In this document: positions 1 to 7,445 of the stretch, in pieces
Numbering within the stretch: the stretch's first letter is position 1
Layout: each line of letters starts with the position of its first letter
Assembly (NCBI GenBank): GCA_965248765.1
Contig: CBDFKF010000004.1
Coordinates: 2,046,001 to 2,110,000, forward strand
Source of the DNA: CBDFKF01 sp965248765
Lineage (GTDB): Bacteria; Pseudomonadota; Alphaproteobacteria; VGEJ01
Direction of reading: 5' to 3'
DNA length: 64,000 bases
Notes under the pieces: generated by a model
Databases searched by the model: none
What the model was told of the DNA's origin: nothing
The model's input: the letters and a program-made list of their open reading frames with translations, nothing else
Made by a program: the position numbers and the translations under genes

Positions 1-380
1 AACAGCCGCCGCGCCAGCACCTGCAGGTCGCGCGCGAGCATGTTGTAGCGCTCGGAGTCGGTGTGCTTCTGTTCGTTCCACTGCGCGAACGGATGGGTCG
101 AGGCGGCGATCGGCGCCAGCCCGTGCTTGGCGGCGACGGCGGCGACCGTGGCCCGCAGGTGCGCGAGATCGGCCCGCGCCTCGCGCACCGATTGGCACAC
201 CCGAGTTTCGACCTCGATCTGCGAGCGCAGGAACTCCGGGCTCACCTGCCCCGTCAGCAGCGCTTCGCACTCCTCCATCATGGTCGCCGGTGGATCGGCG
301 GCGACATCGCGGCTGGCGCGATCGACCAAGAGGTACTCTTCCTCGATGCCGATCGTGAACGGTGGTTCGCTTAAAGCCAT
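1..380 (-). CDS. YbdK-like carboxylate-amine ligase, 5' part only
   Basis: Read on the minus strand from the ATG at 378-380, the protein opens with a short leader and the motif FTIGIEEEYLLVD, which is the N-terminal signature of the glutamate-cysteine ligase family 2 (YbdK, weak gamma-glutamyl-cysteine ligase-like ATP-grasp-fold enzymes). Further on, SQIEVETRVC and the ASTHPFAQW stretch also fit the family. The gene runs off the left edge, so only about 126 residues are visible and the C-terminal catalytic part cannot be judged. It starts 2 nt after the stop of the N-formylglutamate amidohydrolase gene, so the two are almost certainly co-transcribed. The true substrate of this subfamily is unknown. 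Confidence 0.85.
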   Translation of the reverse strand, partial: MALSEPPFTIGIEEEYLLVDRASRDVAADPPATMMEECEALLTGQVSPEFLRSQIEVETRVCQSVREARADLAHLRATVAAVAAKHGLAPIAASTHPFAQWNEQKHTDSERYNMLARDLQVLARRL

Positions 381-382
381 TC

Positions 383-1225
383 TCAGAACTTCTCGATAGC
401 GAACAGGTGTGCCTGGCGACCCAAAGTCGAGAAGGCAAGCCCCAGCCGATTGGCCCAGGTTTCCGCGCCGTGGTGGGTGTCGACCAAATCCTGGCGCAGC
501 TCCAGAAGCACGTGCGGGATGCCTTGCCCGCCGCCGTGGTGGTGGATCGAGTAGCCGGCCGTGTCGCGGCCGGTATACGGCTCGTTCTCACCGACCACGA
601 GATCGGTATTCTCGCTAAGGAGCGCCATCAGCGGTTTGGCGAGGCGGGGATCGCGGTTCCACAGGACGCCGATGTGCCACGGCCGCTCGTAGCCGTCCAT
701 GATCGGCGTGAAGCTGTGCATCGCCACCATCGCCGGTCGGCGCCCGCCGGCCCGGGCACCGTGGCTTTCGAGCACGCCGACCAGGGCGCGATGGTAGGGC
801 TCGAAGTAACGCCGGACGCGGTCCGCGCGGTCCTCTGGCCCGACCTCCAGGTTGCCGGGGACGACGATCCCATCGCTCTCACCGGGAATCGAGGTCGGGT
901 GATCGAGGTCGCGGTTGCAATCGACCAACAGCCGCGAAAAGCCTGCGAACACCGCGGTGGCATCGAGATAGGCCGAAAGCCGCCGGGTCACGTCGGCGGC
1001 GCCGATGTCCCAGGCGATGTGCCGTCTCAGCACGGCATCGTCCAGGCCGAGCTGGCGATAGCGCTCGGGGATACGGCGGCCCGCATGGTCGCAGGTGAGG
1101 ACGAAGGGGCTGGCACCGTCGGGGTTCAGGACCTCAAAGGCGGGCCCCTCCTCGACCGCGCTCGACCGCCCCTCGTCTACGCCGCCCGGCTCAGCGCCGG
1201 CCGCCGTCGCAGGATCGCGATCCAT
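383..1225 (-). CDS. N-formylglutamate amidohydrolase family protein
   Basis: The 280-residue protein carries the family landmarks: SPFVLTCDHAGRRIP near residues 39-53, then GFSRLLVDCNRD and the metal-site region PAMVAMHSFTP, followed by HHGGGQGIPHVLLELRQDL. N-formylglutamate amidohydrolases release formate from N-formyl-glutamate and related N-formyl amino acids using a zinc site; HutG acts in histidine degradation, but no hut genes are nearby. The neighbouring YbdK-like ligase starts 2 nt downstream. The ATG at 1225 gives a leader of about 30 residues before the conserved part. A perfect TATAAT lies 6 nt upstream of this ATG, so a leaderless transcript is possible. The substrate is an inference from the family only. 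Confidence 0.88.
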   Translation of the reverse strand: MDRDPATAAGAEPGGVDEGRSSAVEEGPAFEVLNPDGASPFVLTCDHAGRRIPERYRQLGLDDAVLRRHIAWDIGAADVTRRLSAYLDATAVFAGFSRLLVDCNRDLDHPTSIPGESDGIVVPGNLEVGPEDRADRVRRYFEPYHRALVGVLESHGARAGGRRPAMVAMHSFTPIMDGYERPWHIGVLWNRDPRLAKPLMALLSENTDLVVGENEPYTGRDTAGYSIHHHGGGQGIPHVLLELRQDLVDTHHGAETWANRLGLAFSTLGRQAHLFAIEKF

Positions 1226-1231
1226 CGCTAG

Positions 1232-1237
1232 ATTATA
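1232..1237 (-). promoter_or_regulatory. possible -10 box (TATAAT) just upstream of the amidohydrolase
   Basis: On the minus strand a perfect TATAAT sits 6 nt before the ATG at 1225, rare in such GC-rich DNA. I see no convincing -35 at the usual distance. If used, transcription would start at or next to the ATG, giving a leaderless mRNA. This is inference only. Confidence 0.3.
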
Positions 1238-1300
1238 GCCGGGTTTCCTCTCCGCCCGCGCCGGGACGCGGGCCAGAAGGCGCGTTTCGCGGGGGCTACC

Positions 1301-1657
1301 TCAGCGGGCGAAGCCGGCGACCTGCCCCATGTGCACGGCACCAAATCCCGCTAGCGCGGCCCGCACGTCGTCGCTCGGATTGCCATAGACGACGAACCCG
1401 GTCGGCTCGACCACGGCCAATAGCCGCTCGGCGAACTTCTCGCCGAACGTGGTGATATGGGCCATGACGGCAGCCGAATCGGCATAGCGCTCGTAGACGT
1501 TCACGGTCTTCCCGTCCCCGCCGACGAACCACTCGTAGTTGTGAGTGCCGGGCTCGTTCCGGGTCGACTCGACCATGTCGTGCATCACGGTTTTGAAATT
1601 CTCCTGCTGGCCGTCCTTGATAGTCGCCGCGAGCATCCAGTGAACCGCATCCGTCAT
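1301..1657 (-). CDS. antibiotic biosynthesis monooxygenase (ABM)-type dimeric alpha-beta barrel protein
   Basis: A 118-residue protein with the pattern of the ABM/YgiN family: N-terminal beta strand HWMLAATIKDGQ, the region ENFKTVMHDMVESTRNEPGT, then NYEWFVGGDGKTVNVYERYADSAAVMAH, typical of small quinol monooxygenase-like ferredoxin-fold proteins. Such proteins work as homodimers without cofactors, and their substrates are rarely known. The ATG at 1657 is preceded on the minus strand by GGGAGGAAACG, a good ribosome site. It lies 65 nt downstream of the TauD-type dioxygenase gene on the same strand, so the two could share a transcript. Function beyond the fold is not supported. Confidence 0.75.
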   Translation of the reverse strand: MTDAVHWMLAATIKDGQQENFKTVMHDMVESTRNEPGTHNYEWFVGGDGKTVNVYERYADSAAVMAHITTFGEKFAERLLAVVEPTGFVVYGNPSDDVRAALAGFGAVHMGQVAGFAR

Positions 1658-1722
1658 TTTTCGTTTCCTCCCTGCGAGCAGATCCGCGGCAATTTAACCC
1701 CGGCCCCGCACCAAAGCGAATC

Positions 1723-2595
1723 TCAAGCCGACAGTCGCCAAGCGTTATCGGCGCTATCGCCGGCAATGGTCGTCCGCACCATGTGGCGTGCCTGATCGCC
1801 GGGGTAATCGTGGCCGCGATGCAGGACGCACCGGTTGTCCCACAGGATGGCATCGCCGGCGCGCCAGGTGTGCTTGTAGGTGCGCGGGGGTTTGCAGGCC
1901 TCGGCACACAGCCGCTGCAACAGGCCGCGGCTCTCCTCCACGTCCTCACCAACAAGGTGGCTCGTGTGCCGGCCGAGGTAGAGGCTCTGGCGACCGGTAT
2001 CGGCATGGGCGCGGATCACCGGATGCTCGACCGGCGGCAAGGCGTCCCACTCGGCCTGGCTGAGCGCCCCGGTTCCGCCCACCAGACCCTGGCTGTAGGC
2101 GTAGCTATGGACCGCGATCTTGTCTTGGAGGTAGTCCCGCATCGCCGGCGCGAGCACATCGTACGCGGCGCGCATGTCGGCGAACTCGGTCTCGCCACCC
2201 TCGGCCGTTACGATCTTCGCCGCGAGCATCGAGCCCTTGGCCGGCACGTTCTTGTAGGAGCTGTCGGTGTGCCAATAGCAGTTCCCCTTCAGGAACAGGC
2301 CGTGTTCGCTCTCCGGCGGCCACACGCCGCCGTCGTCCTTGACGTTCGAGAGAACGATAACCTCTGGGTTGCCGCCAACGTTCTTCGCCGTAAGGCTGCG
2401 CTCGAGCGAACCGAACCGCCGGCTGAACGCGATCTGCGCCGCATCGGAGACGTGCTGTTCCGGGAAGATCAACACAGCAAAAGTGTGCCAGGCCGCCTCG
2501 ATGGCCGCGAGCGCCCGATCGTCCAGCGTGCCAAGATCGACACCGCGAACGAACGCGCCGAGGCTCGCCCCCGTGGCTGTGATCTCAGGCGTCAT
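1723..2595 (-). CDS. TauD/TfdA-family Fe(II)/2-oxoglutarate dioxygenase
   Basis: The 290-residue protein has the complete facial triad of the TauD family: H109-x-D111 in the motif CYWHTDSSY, the distal His H259 in VLHRGHDY, and R270 for binding the 2-oxoglutarate carboxylate. Length and motif spacing match taurine/2,4-D/alkylsulfate dioxygenases, which hydroxylate a carbon next to the group that is later released. Without sulfonate transport genes alongside, taurine cannot be assumed as substrate. The adjacent minus-strand genes (M20 amidohydrolase 10 nt upstream, dienelactone hydrolase further upstream) suggest a catabolic operon for a small organic compound. The ATG at 2595 is the natural start, with ITATGASLGAFVRGVDL directly after it. 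Confidence 0.9.
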   Translation of the reverse strand: MTPEITATGASLGAFVRGVDLGTLDDRALAAIEAAWHTFAVLIFPEQHVSDAAQIAFSRRFGSLERSLTAKNVGGNPEVIVLSNVKDDGGVWPPESEHGLFLKGNCYWHTDSSYKNVPAKGSMLAAKIVTAEGGETEFADMRAAYDVLAPAMRDYLQDKIAVHSYAYSQGLVGGTGALSQAEWDALPPVEHPVIRAHADTGRQSLYLGRHTSHLVGEDVEESRGLLQRLCAEACKPPRTYKHTWRAGDAILWDNRCVLHRGHDYPGDQARHMVRTTIAGDSADNAWRLSA

Positions 2596-2605
2596 CGCTC
2601 GCCGA

Positions 2606-3817
2606 TCACCCCGACGCAGGCAGGAACCGCTCGACCAGCTTCACCCAATAGCCGACGCCGAACGGCAGGGACTCGTCGTTGAAGTCGTACTTCGGATTGT
2701 GCACGTGGCACGACCCTTCGCCATCGCCGTTGCCGATGAAGACATAACAGCCCGGCTGGTCCTTGAGCATGAAGGCGAAGTCCTCCGCCCCCATGATCGG
2801 CTGCATGTCGCTCTCTACCCGGTCCGCGCCGACGAGCTCAGTGGCGGTGGCGACGGCAAAGTCCTTTTCGTGCTGCGTGTTGACCAGCGCCGGATAGCCC
2901 CGCTCGTAGGCAAACTCGCAGCCGGCTCCGTTAGCGCGCGCGGTGCCCTCGGCGATCTCCTTGAGCCGCTTTTCGAAGATATCGCGCACCGCGTCGTTGA
3001 GCGTATAGACCGTGCCGCGCACGTAGGCGTGCTCAGGCGTGATGTGCACCCCCTGCCGGTCGTTGATCGGATCGCCGGACTGGAACTGCGTGATGCTCAT
3101 GATCACTGGCTCGGCCGGGTTGATACCGCGCGCCTTGAAGCTGTGGAACGCCTCGACGATGCGCCCCGCGATGAGGATCGGATCGGGCGAAGTGAACTGC
3201 AAGGCCGGATGGTTGTGCTCGCTCAACACCTTGAACTCGAAGGTATCGATCGAGGCCAGCATCGGCCCCGCGCGCACCGCGAAGTGACCGAGTGGAATCC
3301 CCGGGAAGTTGTGCATGCCGAACACGGCCTCGACCGGGAACTTCTCGAACAGGCCGTCGCGGACCATGCGATTGCCGCCGCACTCGGCATCGCCGGTCTC
3401 CTCGGCCGGCTGGAAGATGAAGCGCACGGTGCCGTCGAAACGGCGGCTCTCGGCGAGATACTTGGCGGCACCCAAGAGCATGGTGGTGTGGCCGTCGTGC
3501 CCGCAGGCATGCATCTTTCCCTCGTTCTGCGAGCGGTGCGCGAAGTCGTTCTCCTCGCGTAGGAAAAGCGCATCCATGTCGGCCCGCAAGCCGATCGCTC
3601 TGCCGTTGCCGTTCGCCCCGCTGCCATTGATAAGCGTGCCGACGACGCCGGTGCCGGCGAGGCCGCGGTGGACCTCTAGACCGAAGGCGGCGAGCCGCTC
3701 GGCAACAAGATCGGAGGTGCGATGCTCTTCGAACGCGGTCTCGGGATGGGCGTGGATATCGCGCCGCCACGTGACCAGCTCCTCGCGCATAGCCTGGATA
3801 TCGCCTAACACGTCCAT
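2606..3817 (-). CDS. M20 family metallo-amidohydrolase (hippurate hydrolase/aminoacylase type)
   Basis: A 403-residue zinc-dependent peptidase M20 protein. The N-terminus WRRDIHAHPETAFEEHRT is the standard substrate-recognition start, followed by metal-binding ACGHDGHTTMLLGAA, the catalytic PAEETGDAECG and the GMHNFPG motif. Family members hydrolyse N-acyl amino acids, hippurate or indole-acetyl conjugates. I chose ATG 3817 because GGGAGAGG lies at the right distance upstream; the open frame extends upstream but the extra residues overlap the next gene and look non-coding. It is followed after 10 nt by the TauD-type dioxygenase. The exact acyl substrate cannot be deduced. Confidence 0.9.
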   Translation of the reverse strand: MDVLGDIQAMREELVTWRRDIHAHPETAFEEHRTSDLVAERLAAFGLEVHRGLAGTGVVGTLINGSGANGNGRAIGLRADMDALFLREENDFAHRSQNEGKMHACGHDGHTTMLLGAAKYLAESRRFDGTVRFIFQPAEETGDAECGGNRMVRDGLFEKFPVEAVFGMHNFPGIPLGHFAVRAGPMLASIDTFEFKVLSEHNHPALQFTSPDPILIAGRIVEAFHSFKARGINPAEPVIMSITQFQSGDPINDRQGVHITPEHAYVRGTVYTLNDAVRDIFEKRLKEIAEGTARANGAGCEFAYERGYPALVNTQHEKDFAVATATELVGADRVESDMQPIMGAEDFAFMLKDQPGCYVFIGNGDGEGSCHVHNPKYDFNDESLPFGVGYWVKLVERFLPASG

Positions 3818-3906
3818 CGCGGCCTCTCCCTTACCCGACGTTGTCCCCAGGATCACACGTCGTACGCGCGTGCGACAAGATCGATAAGACCGACAAGATG
3901 CGCGGC

Positions 3907-4656
3907 TCAGGCTCGGAGGCGCCGGTCGAACAGCGCGAACATCCGCTCCCAGTGCCGCTCCGCGGCGGCCTTGCGATAGACGGCGCGCTCGGGAAACGCG
4001 AAGCCGTGCTCGGTGTCGGAGTAGACCTCGATACGGTGGTCGGCGCCCGCGCTGATCAACACCGCCGGCAGCGTATCGACGATCGATTGCGGCACGTGAG
4101 GATCGTCTGAGGCAAACGCGAGGTACAGCTCGCCAGCGATCCGGTCGGCCACCAGATGCGGCGAGTCCTCGGCCTCGGTGATCAGGCCGACGCCGTAGTA
4201 CGACGCGATCGCTACGAACGAATCGGGAAAGGCCGCGCCGGCCGACATCACGAACTGCCCACTCATGCAATAGCCGACACAGCCCACCGCGCCGTTTGCC
4301 GCGGCCCTGGCCTTGGCTATGAAATCCAGCATCGGCTCGGTGTCGGCGACGACGCCGGCGTTGCTCAGCGTGCGCATCACCGCGTACATCTTGGCCATCT
4401 CGTCATCGTCGATGCGGATGCGGCTCAAATCGAAGCCGTACGCCCCCTCGCGGCCGGACCGGTAGTAAAGGTTGGGCAGCAGCACGTGATAGCCGACCGT
4501 GCCGATCCGCCGCGCCATATCCCGCAGCTCCTCGCGGATGCCGGGCGCGTCCATGTACAGGATGACGGTGGGGAATGGGCCGCCCTCATCGGGATGACAG
4601 ACGAAGGTATCCATCACCCCATCGGCGGTCCGGATCTCGGCCTCGTACTCGCGCAC
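3907..4656 (-). CDS. dienelactone hydrolase family protein
   Basis: A 249-residue alpha/beta hydrolase with a cysteine nucleophile: GYCMSG (C130) at the nucleophile elbow, an Asp near 184-185 in FASDDPHVP and the catalytic His H217 in DTEHGFAFPER. This Cys-Asp-His set is the hallmark of dienelactone hydrolases, which open lactones in chloroaromatic degradation, although many members have other ester substrates. The gene lies 89 nt upstream of the M20 hydrolase on the same strand. The start ATG follows a GGGGAGGATG stretch on the minus strand. No chlorocatechol pathway genes are present, so the role is open. Confidence 0.88.
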   Translation of the reverse strand: MREYEAEIRTADGVMDTFVCHPDEGGPFPTVILYMDAPGIREELRDMARRIGTVGYHVLLPNLYYRSGREGAYGFDLSRIRIDDDEMAKMYAVMRTLSNAGVVADTEPMLDFIAKARAAANGAVGCVGYCMSGQFVMSAGAAFPDSFVAIASYYGVGLITEAEDSPHLVADRIAGELYLAFASDDPHVPQSIVDTLPAVLISAGADHRIEVYSDTEHGFAFPERAVYRKAAAERHWERMFALFDRRLRA

Positions 4657-4722
4657 GGCATCCTCCCCTTTTCTTGCCCCGTTACTAAGGAAGCATCCTT
4701 GAGACCCGCCGACAACTGCGCT

Positions 4723-5472
4723 TCAGCCGGCGAGCCGGTGGGCGAATAGCGCCTCGTAGATCGGGCGCGCGGCGGCGACGATATCCTTAAGCTCCGGCGG
4801 CACGACCGGTGGGTCGCGCCGTGCTGGCGCGAACCCCGTCGACTGCGCGACCGCGCCGTACCAGTGCGCGCCCCACAGGCCGTCACTCGCTCGCCGCCCC
4901 GCCGGCCACGACAGCATCGCTGGATCGAAATCGATTCCCAGCGTGCCGCACAGCGCCGGCAGCACGGCCTCCGGCGCAGCCAGGACGTCCTCGGCATCGA
5001 TCACCGGCGGGATGCGCCCGCTCCGCCCTCGCACGGTCTCGAACAGGCGGAGCTGCTGGGCAAAGCCGAGATCCTCCAACCGCACCGCGCCTCGCTTCGC
5101 GCCATAGGAGGCGGCGACCCGGGCCGGATCGCGGATCAGAAAGCAGTTCGCGACCTGATTGAGCCAATCAAGGCCGAGGTGCGGCAGCATGTGGTGGCTC
5201 ATATGCTTCTGAAAGAACACGTGGGCCTCGCCGGGCGGCGGGCCCAGGACTAGCGCGACCACTTTGCGCCAGTCACGCTCGTAGGCGGCGATGATGTCCG
5301 CGGCCATGGGATGGTCGAGTCCGGTGTGGTCGAGGTAGTGGGCATAGAACGGCTCATCCCACACCGCCGTATCGGCCCGGTTCTCGAAGGCGCGCATCAG
5401 CGCCGTCGAGATGGTGCGCGGGCCCGACCACATGGCGATGCGCACGACCGCCGCCTTAGGCCCCTCGCTCAC
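4723..5472 (-). CDS. sulfotransferase-like P-loop protein
   Basis: About 249 residues. The N-terminal MWSGPRTISTALMRAFENR is a P-loop of the sulfotransferase/PAPS-binding type (WSGPRTxST), followed by VWDEPFYAHYL and FLIRDPARVAASY, the 3'-phosphate binding region (RDP...S). I chose the GTG at 5470-5472, which overlaps the stop of the upstream aminotransferase gene (GTGA); an internal ATG at the start of MWSGPRT is an alternative. Overlap implies translational coupling with the class IV aminotransferase. The same two domains occur fused in plant proteins called branched-chain aminotransferase-like, which supports a real functional link. No sulfotransfer substrate is known to me. Confidence 0.75.
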   Translation of the reverse strand: MSEGPKAAVVRIAMWSGPRTISTALMRAFENRADTAVWDEPFYAHYLDHTGLDHPMAADIIAAYERDWRKVVALVLGPPPGEAHVFFQKHMSHHMLPHLGLDWLNQVANCFLIRDPARVAASYGAKRGAVRLEDLGFAQQLRLFETVRGRSGRIPPVIDAEDVLAAPEAVLPALCGTLGIDFDPAMLSWPAGRRASDGLWGAHWYGAVAQSTGFAPARRDPPVVPPELKDIVAAARPIYEALFAHRLAG

Positions 5473-6383
5473 ACGCCGGCCTCGCGGTCGATCGCCTCCC
5501 GATAGAGGTCCTGGAGGCGCACGGTGACCGGCCCCCGCGCTCCCGCGCCCATCGTTCGCCCATCGATCTCCACCGCCGGAATGAGCCCGGCGAACGTGCC
5601 GGTGACGAAGGCCTCCTCGGCACCGTAGACGTCGGTCAGGCTGAAGTCCTTCTCGAAGGCCGGGATGGCGTTGGCCCGACACAGGCCGAGCACGTTGGCC
5701 CGCGTGATCCCGCCGAGGCAGTACTTGCCGGTCGAGGTCCACACCTCGCCCTTGCGCACGATGAAGAAATGCGTCGAGTTGCAGGTGGCGACGAAGCCTA
5801 AGGGGTCGAGCATCAGCGCCTCATCGGCGCCGGCCTTGTCGGCCTGGATGCACGCGAGGATGCAGTTGAGCTTGCTGTGGCTGTTGAGCTTGGGGTCCTG
5901 CACATCCGGCGCCCCGCGCCGGACGTGCACGGTGTGAAGCCGGATGCCATCGGTCAGCACCACCGCCGAGGCGGTCTTGTACTCTGGGATGATGACGATG
6001 GTCGGCGGTCCGATGGTCACCTTCGGGTGCTGGTAGGGCGTCGATTTGACGCCGCGGGTCACCATCAGCCGGATGTGCACCCCATCCACCATGTCGTTGG
6101 CGGCCAGCGTCTCGCGGATGCGCGCTACCAGCTCGGCCGGCGTGAGGCCGATATCCATGTCGATCGCCTTGGCGCCCTCGTAGAGCCGGTCCATATGCTG
6201 GTCCACGAACAACAGCGTGCCGTGGTGCAGCCGGATGCCCTCCCACACCCCGTCGCCCAGCATGAACCCGGAATCGAAGACCGAGACCACCGCGTCTTGG
6301 CGCCGCGCGAGCTCCCCGTTGACGGAGATCAGGATCTCCGCATTGCGCGGATCATCGACATAGGTGTGCGTTCCCGTCGCCAT
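5469..6383 (-). CDS. class IV PLP aminotransferase (D-amino acid / branched-chain type)
   Basis: 304 residues of fold-type IV aminotransferase. The N-terminal VFDSGFMLGDGVWEGIR, the catalytic lysine K171 in LNSHSKLNCILA, the PLP-associated acidic residue E188 in GADEALMLD, and the C-terminal GITRANVLGL and EEAFVTGTFAGLIP motifs are all present. The family includes branched-chain and D-amino acid aminotransferases and 4-amino-4-deoxychorismate lyase; the LNSHSKLN core resembles the D-amino-acid type but sequence alone does not decide. Its stop overlaps the GTG of the sulfotransferase-like gene. The gene's 5' end is 117 nt from the start codon of the IS1182-type remnant, so the insertion lies just upstream of it and may have altered its promoter. 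Confidence 0.9.
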   Translation of the reverse strand: MATGTHTYVDDPRNAEILISVNGELARRQDAVVSVFDSGFMLGDGVWEGIRLHHGTLLFVDQHMDRLYEGAKAIDMDIGLTPAELVARIRETLAANDMVDGVHIRLMVTRGVKSTPYQHPKVTIGPPTIVIIPEYKTASAVVLTDGIRLHTVHVRRGAPDVQDPKLNSHSKLNCILACIQADKAGADEALMLDPLGFVATCNSTHFFIVRKGEVWTSTGKYCLGGITRANVLGLCRANAIPAFEKDFSLTDVYGAEEAFVTGTFAGLIPAVEIDGRTMGAGARGPVTVRLQDLYREAIDREAGV

Positions 6384-6439
6384 GACGACGGTTATAGCGC
6401 CTTAACGCCGACCCCGTTACCAAGGCGACCGGTCTTGAC

Positions 6440-7445
6440 CCTGGCTGTGTAAGAACGCTTGCCTGATATGATTCTTCGGTGGTCTGAGCGGGGAGATCGT
6501 ATGGGGCGTTTCGTTGAAGGGACCGATCGCGGGCAGCGCACTTTGTTCCCGGAGTGCTTGGACGACTGGATTGGCGAGGACAATGCGGTTCGGGTGATCG
6601 ATGTCTTTGTCGAGGAGCTGGATCTAGCCGAGCTTGGCTTCAGCCGTGTCGCGCCGAAGGATACCGGCCGGCCTGCGTATCATCCGTCGGTTCTGCTGAA
6701 GCTGTACATCTACGGCTATCTCAATCGGGTCCAATCGAGCCGCCGGCTTGAGCGGGAAGCCGGGCGCAACGTGGAAGTGATGTGGCTAACCGGCCGCCTG
6801 GCTCCCGATCACAAGACGATCGCCGACTTCCGCAACAAGGACAATGGTCGCGCCATCCGTCAGGTCTGTGCCCGGTTCGTCGCTCTGTGCCGCACGCTCG
6901 GTCTGTTTGCCGAAGCCCGCGTTGCGATCGATGGCAGCAAGTTCAAGGCAGTGAACAACCGAGACAGGAACTTCACGCGAGCCAAGATGACGCGGCGCCT
7001 GGATCAGCGTGTCGCGCTACCTGCACCAGCTGGACAGCGCCGACCGGCAAGAGCCGTCTCTGGCACGCACGACCAAGACGGTCCGTCTGCACGAGAAGAT
7101 TGCCAGGCTCAGGCAAGAGATGCAGCGCCTCAAGGGGCTCGAGGCGCGGATGCGCGAGAGGCCGGACCAGCAGATCTCTCTAACCGATCCCGACGCTCGC
7201 TCGATGGCGACCAGCGGTCGGGCGTCGTCGGCTACAACGTGCAAGCCGCCGTCGACACCAAGCATCATCTGATCGTTGCCCACGAGGTGACCAACGTCGG
7301 CACCGACCGGTCCCAGCTCGCCCGCATGGCCAAGCAGACGAAAGCGACGCTGGGGGCGGACACCTTGGATGTCGTCGCCGACCGGGGCTACTTCAACAGT
7401 GCGGAGATCCTGGCGTGCGAAGACGCCGCCATCACGGTCACGCTT
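6440..7445 (+). mobile_element. IS1182-family insertion sequence remnant, 3' truncated
   Basis: The element starts somewhere near 6440-6460 (the sequence around GTGTAAGAACGC is a candidate left end) and contains the frameshifted transposase described separately. Homology stops abruptly near 7445, where the reading moves directly into the Walker A region of a KAP NTPase. No right inverted repeat or target duplication is visible, so the right half has been deleted together with the first part of the NTPase gene. It is a different member from the IS1182-type element at 40010-41492: the two transposases are only distantly alike. Confidence 0.7.
6501..7445 (+). pseudogene. IS1182-family transposase, two frameshifts and truncated
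   Basis: From ATG 6501 the reading begins GRFVEGTDRGQRTLFPE and runs through the DUF772 region RPAYHPSVLLKLYIYGYLNR and the catalytic-core motif RVAIDGSKFKAVN. Near 7008 homology moves one frame (SRYLHQLDSADRQEP, then DPDARSMATSGR) and near 7213 it returns to the first frame (GVVGYNVQAAVDTKHHLIV, then VVADRGYFN). It ends at about 7445 without the C-terminal domain. Two frameshifts plus truncation make an active enzyme very unlikely. Both shifts fall in GC-rich DNA, so read errors should be excluded, but the truncation is independent of that. Confidence 0.88.
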
